A stretch of DNA of 64,000 bases, taken from positions 1,364,001 to 1,428,000 of the forward strand of contig NZ_CP150233.1 of NCBI RefSeq assembly GCF_037974265.1, in the 5' to 3' direction. Below are positions 26,353 through 35,027 of this stretch, one piece after another (the first letter of the stretch is position 1; each line of letters starts with the position of its first letter). The position numbers were made by a program, and so were the translations under genes. A model generated the notes under the pieces. That model saw only the letters and a list, made by a program, of their open reading frames with translations. It was not told the DNA's origin and made no database searches. The stretch is from Paenibacillus sp. FSL R5-0623 (GTDB taxonomy: Bacteria > Bacillota > Bacilli > Paenibacillales > Paenibacillaceae).

Positions 26353-26979
26353 ATGCCGTTAATTGATAATTATTTGCTGGACAATTACTTGATTGACGGG
26401 CCGAGTGGGGACACAACCACACGAGAAACTATCGCTGCAAATCGTTCTGTCGGTACTATGTTAGCTAATATGACAGGGGTGACACTTTCCAATCAATTTT
26501 TTGTACCAAGCATGAATAAATTTTTAGACGTCTATTCTCCCGAACCAAGTAAAAGCATAAGTAAATCGGGTTCTTATTTGCTGGATGTCGTAGTGCAAGC
26601 GTCAACGACAATGTTCTTTACTACTAGCCAATACTTAGAAGCATCGTTTGTTTTGTTGGATTCTAAGTTAGAAGCATTTAAGTTCTTTGCGTCAAGATGG
26701 TATGGGACCGATCAATCAGGTGTATCGCCAGGTGTTACTTTACAATTGTACGCACTGTCGATAGATAAAGAAAAGAGAAAGTTATATTATACAGGGTTCG
26801 GTTCCGCGTCAGGAGGCAGTGGGCAATTTCTTTCAACTACAGCAGTTGATATCCCTGCAGGCTTTAATTTAGACGGCCCCATCTATGTTCAAGTAGGAGG
26901 CGAGAAGAACTATACTTCTGCAGGCGGGAACCATACTTTGACTATTGAAAGAAGAAGCTTAACTGTTTTGACGTCTTAA
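26353..26979 (+). CDS. Putative tail tip or receptor-binding protein (module 2), unknown family
   Basis: A 208-residue protein starting immediately after the previous stop. The N-terminal DNYLLDNYLID repeat is followed by a beta-rich domain (SGSYLLDVVVQASTTMFFTT to NHTLTIERRSLTVL). I do not recognise the family. Low base composition matches the flanking receptor-binding genes, and its place among them suggests an appendage role. There is no paralogue in module 1. Confidence 0.55.
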   Translation: MPLIDNYLLDNYLIDGPSGDTTTRETIAANRSVGTMLANMTGVTLSNQFFVPSMNKFLDVYSPEPSKSISKSGSYLLDVVVQASTTMFFTTSQYLEASFVLLDSKLEAFKFFASRWYGTDQSGVSPGVTLQLYALSIDKEKRKLYYTGFGSASGGSGQFLSTTAVDIPAGFNLDGPIYVQVGGEKNYTSAGGNHTLTIERRSLTVLTS

Positions 26980-27002
26980 AAAACACGAAAGGTAGTGGGA
27001 AA

Positions 27003-27443
27003 ATGAACGAACAAGCACCGAAAAATAAAATCGGTATGAAGGTTTACTACGACTTGCAATCCGGTAACGTCATTGTTAATACACCAGAGATCTCCGGAGT
27101 CGTTGTTGAAACCACGCGAGAGCAGGATTTCAAGTTGTATAAAGCATTGGACGACAAGGTGCCCGATAGCGTCGGTATGATTCAGTTGGAACACGGCGCG
27201 TACATGTTGGACCGTGCCGAGGGCGGTATGATTGCTCGAGTTGATCTGGAAACATTGGAACCGCTCTTTGATTACCCGCCAAAACCTGATGAAGAACCAC
27301 AACCGCCTGCGATTTCATTTACGTCTCAAATTGCGGAATTGACAACAGAAAACCAACGATTGCGGGAAGAAAACAATACGAATCAATTGGCACTCATGGA
27401 ATTGCACATGATGATTCTTAGCTTGATGCCTGATGCGGGTTAA
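27003..27443 (+). CDS. Small tail protein with C-terminal coiled coil (module 2)
   Basis: The 146-residue product has a beta-rich N-terminal part (KIGMKVYYDLQSGNVIVNTP, then MIQLEHGAYMLDRAEGGM), a Pro-rich hinge (PPKPDEEPQPPA) and a coiled coil (IAELTTENQRLREENNTNQL). Similar proteins occupy the XkdW/XkdX place in related elements. AAAGGTAGTGGGAAA precedes the ATG. Role unknown; association with fibre or a minor tail part is inferred from position. Confidence 0.55.
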   Translation: MNEQAPKNKIGMKVYYDLQSGNVIVNTPEISGVVVETTREQDFKLYKALDDKVPDSVGMIQLEHGAYMLDRAEGGMIARVDLETLEPLFDYPPKPDEEPQPPAISFTSQIAELTTENQRLREENNTNQLALMELHMMILSLMPDAG

Positions 27444-27498
27444 ACTTGCAAGGTTGTTGATCTGCTGGGCTGTAACACTCATGGGAGGGGGGGAGACT

Positions 27499-27630
27499 AT
27501 GTTAGCTGTATACGTAATGATGACTCTTAAAGGGCTGATCAAGCTGGAGCAAGTACCAGTAGGTTTCCGGGATAAAGTAGCTGAAGTGTTGGAAGAGGCA
27601 GAAATAAACCAAAAAAGGAATATCGTGTAA
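27499..27630 (+). CDS. CD1375-type very small protein
   Basis: A 43-residue protein, MLAVYVMMTLKGLIKLEQVP, ending in a short helix with VAEVLEEAEI. This matches the pattern of the CD1375 family of small phage-encoded proteins found just before the holin. GGGAGGGGGGGAG lies 5 nt before ATG 27499, whereas an earlier in-frame start at 27433 would overlap the preceding gene. Function unknown. Confidence 0.5.
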   Translation: MLAVYVMMTLKGLIKLEQVPVGFRDKVAEVLEEAEINQKRNIV

Positions 27631-27704
27631 CAATAGTTCCAAATAAGGAGTGCTATTTTTATGCCTTCTGGAGCTTCTGATATTACCTTATAGGAGGTGA
27701 AACA

Positions 27705-28193
27705 ATGGAACGATGGGACACCTTATGGAAATGGGGAATTGCACTTATGAGCAGTTCAGCAACCTACTTCTTCGGAGGCTGGTCAGGCGTGCTCGGCGTA
27801 CTACTCGTGTTCGTCATACTCGATTACCTAACCGGTATCGCTGCGGCGGGGATGACTGGCAAGTTAGAGAGTAATATCGGCATGTTCGGCATTGCGCGAA
27901 AAGTATTTATATTTGCAATGGTATCGGTGGCTCATCTGGTGGACGGTGTTCTGGGAGACGGACATTTGTTCAGGGATGCGGTCGCCTTTTTTTATATCGC
28001 TAATGAGTTGTTGTCGATTATCGAAAACGGGGGCAAGTTGGGCGCTCCAATTCCGCCTGTGATTCGGCAAGCCATTGAAGTGCTTAAGGGAAAAGGGGGG
28101 ATCTCAGGTAACTATACTTCTGATTCCAGAGAATCTTTTGTACAGTCAGATCATGAGGACGTTGATCAACAGATTAGAGATGAAACGAAGTAA
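27705..28193 (+). CDS. Phage holin, toxin-secretion/holin 4 family
   Basis: The 162-residue product has three to four hydrophobic segments (about 20-50, 65-85 and 90-110), the LDYLTGIAAAG motif and PPVIRQAIEVLKGKG, typical of holin family 4 (PF05105). It permeabilises the producer membrane so the lysozyme can reach the wall and release tail particles. TAGGAGGTGAAAC precedes the ATG. The 30-residue hydrophilic tail (SDSRESFVQSDHEDVDQQ) is longer than usual. It lies only in module 2 and must serve both modules. Confidence 0.87.
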   Translation: MERWDTLWKWGIALMSSSATYFFGGWSGVLGVLLVFVILDYLTGIAAAGMTGKLESNIGMFGIARKVFIFAMVSVAHLVDGVLGDGHLFRDAVAFFYIANELLSIIENGGKLGAPIPPVIRQAIEVLKGKGGISGNYTSDSRESFVQSDHEDVDQQIRDETK

Positions 28194-28272
28194 AGGCTCA
28201 GCATCCATTCAAAATTGTCCTGTGGCAAGATATAAGCACTACAGAGTCGAAAGTCTGCATCATTAGCCTACT

Positions 28273-28407
28273 AGTAGTGAAAGAGACGGAATCGATTCTG
28301 AAGAAGCGGAGCGGTCGCCTTTGTCTCTAAATTTTAACCATTAAAATAATAAATCATAAAAATTTGGAGACAACAGCGATCGGAAGAACGATCCGTATCT
28401 GGAACGG
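28273..28407 (+). repeat. Structured dispersed repeat, copy B
   Basis: This copy carries GACGGAATCGATTCTGAAGA, GAAGCGGAGCG, then a hairpin whose arms differ from the other copies yet still pair: GTCTCTAAATTTT (28323-28335) with AAAATTTGGAGAC (28358-28370). It continues with CAACAGCGATCGGAAGAACG and ATCCGT...GGAACGG. It lies between holin and lysozyme genes, 157 nt before the lysozyme start. A TTG-initiated 61-codon frame across its 3' part (28364-28549) has no recognisable content. Confidence 0.85.
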
Positions 28408-28563
28408 TCGCGTACCGACTTGGTATGTTTTCCTAAGAGGGTGGATAGATAACATTGAACCTAGCTATTACCATCAACAAGGGACACGCACACAAGCAAC
28501 ACCTGATCCAGCCACATTAACTATATACAAACGGCAATTTGCCGCATAAAGGGTGTGAGAAAC

Positions 28564-29511
28564 ATGCAAACCAGAAGCTCAGGCAACACACAGGGCATTG
28601 ACGTCTCCCGATACCAGGGCAATATTGACTGGGTCAAGGTGAAGGCAAGTGGCATGACATTTGTATTCATCAAGGCAACCGAGGGACAGACGTATACCGA
28701 TCCAAATTACCAGAAAAATGTAACAGGCGCACTGGCGGCGGGCATGCTGGTCGGAACGTACCATTTCTTCCGCGCGACATCTACCGATGGTGCCAAGGCA
28801 GAAGCGGCACATTACGCCAATACACTTAACAAAGTTGGAGGCGCCAAGGCGTTACAACTGCCACCCGTCATGGACTACGAGAACAACCCTGGCAACTTGA
28901 GCAAAGCGCAGATGAATACGGTTGCTAAAGCTTTTTTAACCGAATTACAACGTCTGACAGGTGTAAAACCGATCATATACACGGGCAATTCATTTGCTGG
29001 GAATTTTGACACATCACTCAGCTCATACGATCTGTGGATCGCGCGTTACAGCAACACCCGTGTACCGGACGACCAGCTGGCATGGAAGCGTTGGACGTTC
29101 TGGCAGTATACGGATTCGGGTAAGGTGAATGGCATTAGTGGCAACGTGGATATGAATGAATTCGAGGGAACAGCGGCACAGCTCAGAGCAAGATATGCAG
29201 CAGCCACTCCAAAACCACCGGAGCCATCCAATCCGACGAATCCAAGTCATCCGAATCCACCAACCGAACCACCGAAAGGGGGCGAACCGATGACAGCCGA
29301 AGAGAAAGCAGCGTTTGATGCGCTCAAATCCCAAGTCGACAAACTGCAGGCGCGTCAGCAAATGGAAGTTCCAGTATGGGCAAAAGCAGCTGTGGATGCA
29401 GCGCTGGCATATGACACCAAAAATCCATTGTTCAGCATCGATAATGGGGCGAGTTATGATTTTTACCGTTTTATTACCGTGATGCATCGCAGAGGTTTGT
29501 TTAAAAAGTGA
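28564..29511 (+). CDS. GH25 lysozyme (endolysin)
   Basis: The 315-residue product has an N-terminal GH25 muramidase domain (about 10-205) with catalytic-site motifs GIDVSRYQG, VMDYENN and DMNEF. It hydrolyses the N-acetylmuramic acid to N-acetylglucosamine bond of peptidoglycan. A Pro/Asn-rich linker (about 222-245) leads to a C-terminal helical and wall-associated module (VPVWAKAAVDAALAYDTKNP, FYRFITVMHRRGLFKK) common to Paenibacillus lysins. No signal peptide is seen, so export depends on the holin at 27705. ATG 28564 is preferred over GTG 28555 because AAAGGGTG is better spaced. Confidence 0.92.
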   Translation: MQTRSSGNTQGIDVSRYQGNIDWVKVKASGMTFVFIKATEGQTYTDPNYQKNVTGALAAGMLVGTYHFFRATSTDGAKAEAAHYANTLNKVGGAKALQLPPVMDYENNPGNLSKAQMNTVAKAFLTELQRLTGVKPIIYTGNSFAGNFDTSLSSYDLWIARYSNTRVPDDQLAWKRWTFWQYTDSGKVNGISGNVDMNEFEGTAAQLRARYAAATPKPPEPSNPTNPSHPNPPTEPPKGGEPMTAEEKAAFDALKSQVDKLQARQQMEVPVWAKAAVDAALAYDTKNPLFSIDNGASYDFYRFITVMHRRGLFKK

Positions 29512-29568
29512 GCTGATTCTTAGCAAATTAAAATGTTGATTTTATATAAATGTGGATTGAGTGGAGAA

Positions 29569-29609
29569 GGGACACAAGACGCTTTTTGTCGAACTGTGTT
29601 CCTTTTTTG
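29569..29609 (+). terminator. Terminator at the end of the tailocin region
   Basis: GGGACACA (29569-29576) pairs with TGTGTTCC (29595-29602, one wobble) and is followed by TTTTTT. It closes the tail and lysis transcription unit. Confidence 0.75.
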
Positions 29610-30448
29610 TGCTTTGTGTAAGTAATATTGACGCATATAATAAAGTTGAAGACTTATGTCTGTAAATCTCTTGTCTAATTGATTAATGTGATGTAAAGTA
29701 AGTTACACGAAATTGTTTTTCACTACGGTTTATTTACACAATCCTCCTCATCATGACAAAACCATAACATATGAAGTTATTGTAATGTCTCCCTGTTGTA
29801 CAATCCAACATCTCAAGATGACTCGTTCATACGTTATACACATCCAATCTGCAAGAGAAAACCACAGTATTAAAAAAACTTACACGATCTAAACAACCTA
29901 GCCTATGTTGAGTTTCTTTCGTCCGTATTGCAAACGATACCTAGTCCAGCTCCCACACTGCATACTCAAGACGACCCGCGACCCGCTCAAGGAACAGACG
30001 TTATTGGTACCCAGCAGCGTAGTATCCATATGCCCATTTGTATTTCTAATCTAGTGACTTGAACTTGGTCTTACCGGTCCGTAAGCGTTTGCTGTTTCTT
30101 ATTGACCTTAGTTCAAATAAATCGCAACAATCTCATTCATTTGCATAGAGTCATCTCACAAGGCACTTTGTTTTGTTGTACGTCTTCTTTCTCTATAAAA
30201 GTAATCGTCCATATCCGTAATCCATGCGCAGGATGATCTGACGTTTACTTATATCCATTATTCATCTTTCTCCCATACTTTTTTTAAGTTTCATATAAAT
30301 GCGTTACTTCTCCCGGAACTTTAATTAAGGTATCACAGGCACCTAAAGCCTTTCATTGATACAAGCAAGCACCGAACCAATGGCTATCATTGAAGTTTTT
30401 TCATGCCAGCATCACACACATTATGAGACAGGGAAGGGTGTTGTACGT
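29610..30448 (+). other. Long gene-free, AT-rich interval
   Basis: About 840 nt between the lysozyme and the ABC transporter with no credible frame on either strand, no structured RNA that I recognise and no clear promoter. It contains several oligo-T tracts. It probably holds the transporter promoter region plus decayed sequence at the right edge of the tail region. Confidence 0.5.
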
Positions 30449-32101
30449 ATGCGAATGAGAAAAAAATGGATGTCCGGTGTTCTAACCATTGCCTTAAGTA
30501 CCGTATTGGTGTTGTCCGGTTGCTCTAGTAACGAGAGTGGAGAGAATACGCCTGCTCCGGCGGAAGGAACAGACCCTCCAACCGAAACGGTAGCGCAGGA
30601 TACGATGATTATGGGACGTGGTGGGGATTCCGTAGCACTCGACCCGGCGATTGTGACCGATGGGGAGTCGCTGAAGATTGGACATCAGGTGTTTGATTCA
30701 TTGCTGGACTACAAGGAAGGCGGAACAGAGGTCATTCCTGGACTAGCAGAGAGCTGGGAGATTTCGGCGGATGGGCTGAAGTATGTGTTTAAGCTGAAGT
30801 CCGGTGTAAAATTCCATGATGGAACTGACTTCAACGCGGAGGCTGTTGTGTTCAACTTCAACCGCTGGGGTGATCCGGCGAGTGAATATAAATTCGAGGG
30901 AGATTCCTTCGATTATTACGACTCCATGTTTGGTCCAGAGGACGGACGTGTGATCAAGGAAGTGAAGGCGACCGACGAAACTACGGTGGAGTTCACATTG
31001 AACCAGCCACAAGCGCCTTTCCTGCAAAATATTGCGATGACGCCATTTGGCATTGCCAGCCCAACCGCGATTCAGGAGAAAAAAGAAAATTTCAAGAGCG
31101 AACCTGTGGGCACCGGCCCATTTGTATTCAAAGAGTGGAAGCGTAACGACTCCATCACCCTGGAGAAAAACTCGGATTACTGGAAAGAAGGACTACCGAA
31201 GCTGAACAAAGTGATCGTGCGTTCCATTCCGGATAATACCGCTCGCTTCAATGCCCTGCAAAACACTGAGATTGATGTCATGGAAGACCTGAACCCGGAC
31301 GATCTGTCCATTCTTGAAGGCAACAGCGAGTTACAGAAGATCGAGCGTCCACCGTTCAATGTGGCGTATATCGGCTTTAACTTCAAGAAGAAACCATTTG
31401 ATAATGTCAAAGTCAGACAAGCCCTCAACCATGCGGTGAACAAGCAGGCCCTTATTGATGCATTCTTTGCTGGACAAGCTGAGCCTGCCGTGAACCCGAT
31501 GCCTCCAACGCTGTGGGGATACAACGATACCATTGAGGATTACCCATATGATTTGGAAAAAGCAAAAGCTTTACTGGCCGAAGCTGGCTTCCCTGACGGA
31601 TTGCCTGATCCGGTAACCTTTTATGCAATGCCAGTATCTCGCCCGTATATGCCTGATGGCAAGAAGGTAGCGGAAGCGATTCAAGCTGATTTTGAGAAAA
31701 TTGGCGTGACCACGAACATCGAATCCCCAGAATGGGCGACGTATCTGGATGATGCCAAAGCAGGGGAGAAAGACGATATCTACATGCTCGGCTGGACAGG
31801 TGACAACGGTGACCCAGATAACTTCCTCTACACGTTGCTGGACAAAGACGCCATTCCGGGCAACAACCGCAGCTTCTATGTCAACGAAGAGTTGCACACA
31901 TTGCTGACGAGGGCACAGACAGAAACCGATCAAGACAAACGTGCGGAACTTTACAAACAGGCACAGGTCATTATCAAGGAAGACGCACCGTGGATTCCTC
32001 TGGTACACACGACGCCAATTCTGGCGGGTAAATCGAACTTGAAAGGTTTCGTTCCTTCTCCACTGGGCACCGAATCCTATGCCGGTGCTTATTTTGAGTA
32101 A
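30449..32101 (+). CDS. ABC transporter substrate-binding lipoprotein, peptide family (SBP_bac_5)
   Basis: The 550-residue product has a lipoprotein signal (basic MRMRKKW, hydrophobic core, lipobox LSGC with the acylated Cys at residue 25) and then a family 5 solute-binding domain (LDPAIVTDGESLKIGHQVFD, YVFKLKSGVKFHDGTDFNAE, NVKVRQALNHAVNKQALIDA). It would capture oligo- or dipeptides or a related ligand outside the membrane and deliver it to the two permeases downstream. ATG 30449 follows AGGGAAGGGTG; the upstream in-frame ATG (30356) lacks signal-peptide logic. Substrate cannot be told from sequence. No ATPase genes accompany it. Confidence 0.9.
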   Translation: MRMRKKWMSGVLTIALSTVLVLSGCSSNESGENTPAPAEGTDPPTETVAQDTMIMGRGGDSVALDPAIVTDGESLKIGHQVFDSLLDYKEGGTEVIPGLAESWEISADGLKYVFKLKSGVKFHDGTDFNAEAVVFNFNRWGDPASEYKFEGDSFDYYDSMFGPEDGRVIKEVKATDETTVEFTLNQPQAPFLQNIAMTPFGIASPTAIQEKKENFKSEPVGTGPFVFKEWKRNDSITLEKNSDYWKEGLPKLNKVIVRSIPDNTARFNALQNTEIDVMEDLNPDDLSILEGNSELQKIERPPFNVAYIGFNFKKKPFDNVKVRQALNHAVNKQALIDAFFAGQAEPAVNPMPPTLWGYNDTIEDYPYDLEKAKALLAEAGFPDGLPDPVTFYAMPVSRPYMPDGKKVAEAIQADFEKIGVTTNIESPEWATYLDDAKAGEKDDIYMLGWTGDNGDPDNFLYTLLDKDAIPGNNRSFYVNEELHTLLTRAQTETDQDKRAELYKQAQVIIKEDAPWIPLVHTTPILAGKSNLKGFVPSPLGTESYAGAYFE

Positions 32102-32188
32102 GCTGTAAGCTGAACTTATCAATTTCAGATAACTGCGATCTGAAGATGACACTGCAGTTCGGAGTGATTACGTTTAATTCTTTCTTTC

Positions 32189-32276
32189 AAAGCGCTGGTG
32201 AGACGAAATGCTTGGCAGAACCCACATCCGGACGTAACTATCCAAAGCATGCGTATCTGCCAGCGCTTTTTATTTT
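32189..32276 (+). terminator. Large hairpin and T-run between binding protein and permeases
   Basis: AAAGCGCTGG (32189-32198) pairs perfectly with CCAGCGCTTT (32260-32269), with an inner ATGCTT/AAGCAT match, and is followed by TTATTTT. This should end most transcripts after the binding protein, giving excess binding protein over permease, as is common in such operons. Confidence 0.65.
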
Positions 32277-32306
32277 GCACGATATGTCGAAGGCAGGTGA
32301 ACAGGA

Positions 32307-33311
32307 TTGAACAGCTATATTGTCAAACGTGTGCTTGTGTTGCTGCCCGTACTGCTGGGCATGACCCTGATCGTCTTTTCCATCATCCACGCGATTCCGG
32401 GTGACCCGGCCGAGACCATACTTGGGCAAAAGGCAACCGAACAATCCAAGCAGGCCCTTCGTGACCAGCTCGGTCTGGATAAACCTTGGTTTCAGCAATA
32501 TTTCGCCTACTTGGGCGATTTGCTCAAAGGAGACCTGGGAACGTCCATCCGCACCAAGGTGCCTATTGCCCAGGAAATTGTGCCTTATCTGACAGCAACC
32601 CTTGAATTAACGATGGCCAGTATGTTGTTTGCTGTCATTATTGGGGTGAATGCCGGGATTGTCAGTGCATGGAAGCACAACTCTTGGTTTGATTATTGCT
32701 GTATGGTCATTGCTTTGGTGGGTGTATCGATGCCAATCTTCTGGCTCGGTCTGATGGAACAATGGTTGTTCGCGAACAAGTTGCAGTGGTTGCCATCCAT
32801 TGGACGCATGAATGCACGAGATCCGGTGGAAGCCATTACGGGCTTGTATGTGCTGGATACGATGATCGCTGGACAATGGAATCAGTTGTGGACCGTAACG
32901 AAACATTTGATTCTGCCAAGTGTTGCACTGGGCACGATCCCGATGGCTGTTATTGCCCGGATGACCCGTTCCAGCATGCTGGAAGTGATGAGTTCCGATT
33001 ACATTCGTACAGCGAAGGCGAAGGGACTGGGGCCGTTTTTTGTTGTATATGGACATGCACTCAAAAATGCGTTTATTCCCGTGCTCACGGTTATCGGCAT
33101 CCAGACCGGATCGCTACTCGGGGGTGCGGTGTTGACCGAAACGATCTTTGCTTGGCCGGGCGTGGGACGTTATATATATGAAGCGATTAGTTCGCGGGAC
33201 TATCCCGTGATCCAGAGTGGTATTCTGATCGTGGCATTTTTTTTCGTGGTGATCAACTTGATTGTAGATCTGCTCTATGCCGTGTTTGATCCGCGCATTA
33301 GTTATAAATAG
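32307..33311 (+). CDS. Peptide-type ABC transporter permease, DppB-like
   Basis: The 334-residue permease begins MNSYIVKRVLVLLPVLLGMT (first membrane helix) with the family IPGDPAETILG loop, has about six membrane segments, and the EAA-loop typical of binding-protein-dependent permeases near residues 225-250 (DYIRTAKAKGLG). The start is TTG 32307 after GGCAGGTGA. It forms a heterodimer with the next gene's product in the cytoplasmic membrane. Confidence 0.92.
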   Translation: MNSYIVKRVLVLLPVLLGMTLIVFSIIHAIPGDPAETILGQKATEQSKQALRDQLGLDKPWFQQYFAYLGDLLKGDLGTSIRTKVPIAQEIVPYLTATLELTMASMLFAVIIGVNAGIVSAWKHNSWFDYCCMVIALVGVSMPIFWLGLMEQWLFANKLQWLPSIGRMNARDPVEAITGLYVLDTMIAGQWNQLWTVTKHLILPSVALGTIPMAVIARMTRSSMLEVMSSDYIRTAKAKGLGPFFVVYGHALKNAFIPVLTVIGIQTGSLLGGAVLTETIFAWPGVGRYIYEAISSRDYPVIQSGILIVAFFFVVINLIVDLLYAVFDPRISYK

Positions 33312-33352
33312 GGAATTCATCATTCATTCATATCCAAGAAGGGAGACGCCGC

Positions 33353-34252
33353 ATGGCCAAATTATCGACCAATACCGGACCATCCATAGACGCTGCGTCG
33401 GCGAGCACATCCGGTCCATGGCGGGAAGCGTGGAGAACGTTTCGAAAAAATCGACTTGCGCTTGCGGGCTTGATTATTATCGTATTTTTTATCCTGTTGG
33501 CCTTCCTCGCGCCATATATCGCTCCTTACGATTATAAGGAACAGGTGCTGGTGGATCGGCTTCAGGCCCCTTCGGCAGAGCATTGGTTTGGTACCGATGA
33601 TCTGGGGCGTGACGTGTTTTCCAGAGTGATGCATGGGGCGCGTATTTCATTATGGGTAGGCTTCTTCTCTGTTATTGGTTCCATTATCGCGGGCACGTTA
33701 CTTGGTCTGATTGCTGGATTTTATGGAAAATGGGCGGATATGCTCATCTCGCGTTTATTCGATATTTTGCTGGCATTTCCGGGAATCCTGCTGGCCATCG
33801 CCATTGTGGCGATATTGGGCCCGTCGTTGCAAAATGCACTGCTCGCCATCGCCATCGTGAACATCCCGACCTACGGAAGGTTGGTGCGTTCACGGGTACT
33901 CAGCTTGAGACAGGAGGAATTCATTACGTCGGCACGGACACTTGGAGCGGGCAATGGGCGAATCTTGTTTCGTCACATCTTGCCCAATAGCCTTACTCCG
34001 CTGATCGTGCAAGGTACACTCGGAATTGGGACGGCGATCATCGAAGCTGCTGCGCTCGGGTTTCTGGGCATGGGTGCACAACCACCCGACCCGGAATGGG
34101 GAAAAATGCTGTCAGACTCCCGTCAGTTTATACAAAAAGCACCGTGGACACTGATCTTCCCCGGCGTTTCCATTATGTTAACCGTTCTCGGCTTCAACCT
34201 TATGGGCGACGGCCTGCGCGACACCCTTGATCCGAAAATGGCCAAAAAGTAG
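33353..34252 (+). CDS. Peptide-type ABC transporter permease, DppC-like
   Basis: The 299-residue product has the N-terminal FRKNRLALAGLIIIVFFILL helix, the YKEQVLVDRLQAPSAEHWFG-type segment with GTDDLGRDVFSRV that typifies DppC/OppC permeases, and the EAA-like EEFITSARTLGAG loop. AAGGGAGACGCCGC precedes the ATG. It is the last gene of the transporter operon; no DppD/DppF-type ATPase follows, so the ATPases must be encoded elsewhere. A hexanucleotide satellite starts 2 nt after its stop codon. Confidence 0.93.
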   Translation: MAKLSTNTGPSIDAASASTSGPWREAWRTFRKNRLALAGLIIIVFFILLAFLAPYIAPYDYKEQVLVDRLQAPSAEHWFGTDDLGRDVFSRVMHGARISLWVGFFSVIGSIIAGTLLGLIAGFYGKWADMLISRLFDILLAFPGILLAIAIVAILGPSLQNALLAIAIVNIPTYGRLVRSRVLSLRQEEFITSARTLGAGNGRILFRHILPNSLTPLIVQGTLGIGTAIIEAAALGFLGMGAQPPDPEWGKMLSDSRQFIQKAPWTLIFPGVSIMLTVLGFNLMGDGLRDTLDPKMAKK

Positions 34253-34253
34253 A

Positions 34254-34440
34254 ATTTTCAAATTCAAATTCAAACTCAAACTCAAACCGTAACTCTAACT
34301 CTAACCGTGACCGTAACCGTGACCGTAACCGTGACCGTAACCGTGACCGTAACCGTGACCGTAACCGTAACCGTAACCGTAACCGTAACCGTAACCGTAA
34401 CCGTAACCGTAACCGTAACCGTAACCGTAACCATAACTTG
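34254..34440 (+). repeat. Evolving hexanucleotide tandem array
   Basis: About 30 tandem six-base units start right after the permease stop codon. The unit changes in steps: AATTCA, AACTCA, AACTCT, then alternating AACCGT and GACCGT, then a run of pure AACCGT. The array has no protein-coding start signal; a minus-strand frame through it would encode a Val-Thr polymer and is not credible. Related but decayed units (AACCCTAACTCT, ACTAACCGTAA) continue to about 34600. Confidence 0.9.
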
Positions 34441-34987
34441 TAACCCAAGCTCGAACTCAAACTGCAATTTTGATTGAAACCCTAACTCTGCAAGCCTAAC
34501 TTTTTCTGTAACGCAGCATGCGTGCCAAAGGCAACGTTAACACTAACCGTAAGCACTAATTTTTATCACAATCCTATCTCAAACCGTAACGCCATCTTTT
34601 GCTTCAACTCTAACGAACCCGGGGGAACTTATTGTACGATTTCCAGCCATTTCCCAGTCTAACGAACCTCACACACTCTATTTTGTGAAAAACCTGCCAA
34701 AAGTCTCAAAAGGTTGGCTAACGTCGAGAAATAGCGTGTCTACGATTCGTTAGCTCACAAAAACCTCCCAAAAAGGCAATTAACGCCTCTGAGATTCGTT
34801 AGCGCGTGACTGTCATGCTGCTCAAGACATTCAAGCAACCACAATACCAAGATACCAACATACCAAAGTACCCATATAACCTACATCAGTCTCAACACAG
34901 TAAGACCGAGGATACTCCAAGGTACATCAGATGGATATGTTTTAATCCTATCTACTATAGCAACAGACACATTACAATCTTTCATTA
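34441..34987 (+). other. Gene-free interval with CTAACGAA motif in both orientations
   Basis: After the satellite the sequence holds decayed units and then four copies of the TAACGAA/TTCGTTA motif: two direct (near 34613 and 34662) and two inverted (near 34746 and 34795). No gene is supported; the 94-codon frame at 34806-35090 has unlikely composition and runs through a terminator hairpin. Confidence 0.45.
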
Positions 34988-35027
34988 CGCCGGTTCGAAC
35001 TTTGGTTCGAGGCGGCTTTTGTTTTAC
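34988..35027 (+). terminator. Terminator upstream of the htpG promoter
   Basis: GCCGGTTCGAAC pairs with GTTCGAGGCGGC around a short loop and is followed by TTTTGTTTT. It would stop readthrough from the transporter side before the heat-shock promoter. Confidence 0.6.

Noticed and set aside
28364..28549. 61-codon frame between holin and lysozyme
   Set aside because: Starts with TTG inside the structured repeat, without a ribosome-binding site or recognisable content.
1961..29511. Complete prophage
   Set aside because: No integrase, repressor, replication, terminase, portal or capsid genes are visible, and no attachment-site repeats were found. The content is only tails and lysis, so tailocin fits better.
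1961..29511. Extracellular contractile injection system of the PVC/Afp type
   Set aside because: No AAA+ ATPase, no effector or toxin genes and no PAAR-type spike were seen. Gene order follows PBSX.
34254..34440. CRISPR array or telomere-like end
   Set aside because: Units are six bases in direct tandem with no spacers, embedded in a continuous chromosome region; no cas genes are nearby.
34282..34467. Minus-strand protein of repeated Val-Thr
   Set aside because: It is only the translation of the hexamer array, without a ribosome-binding site.
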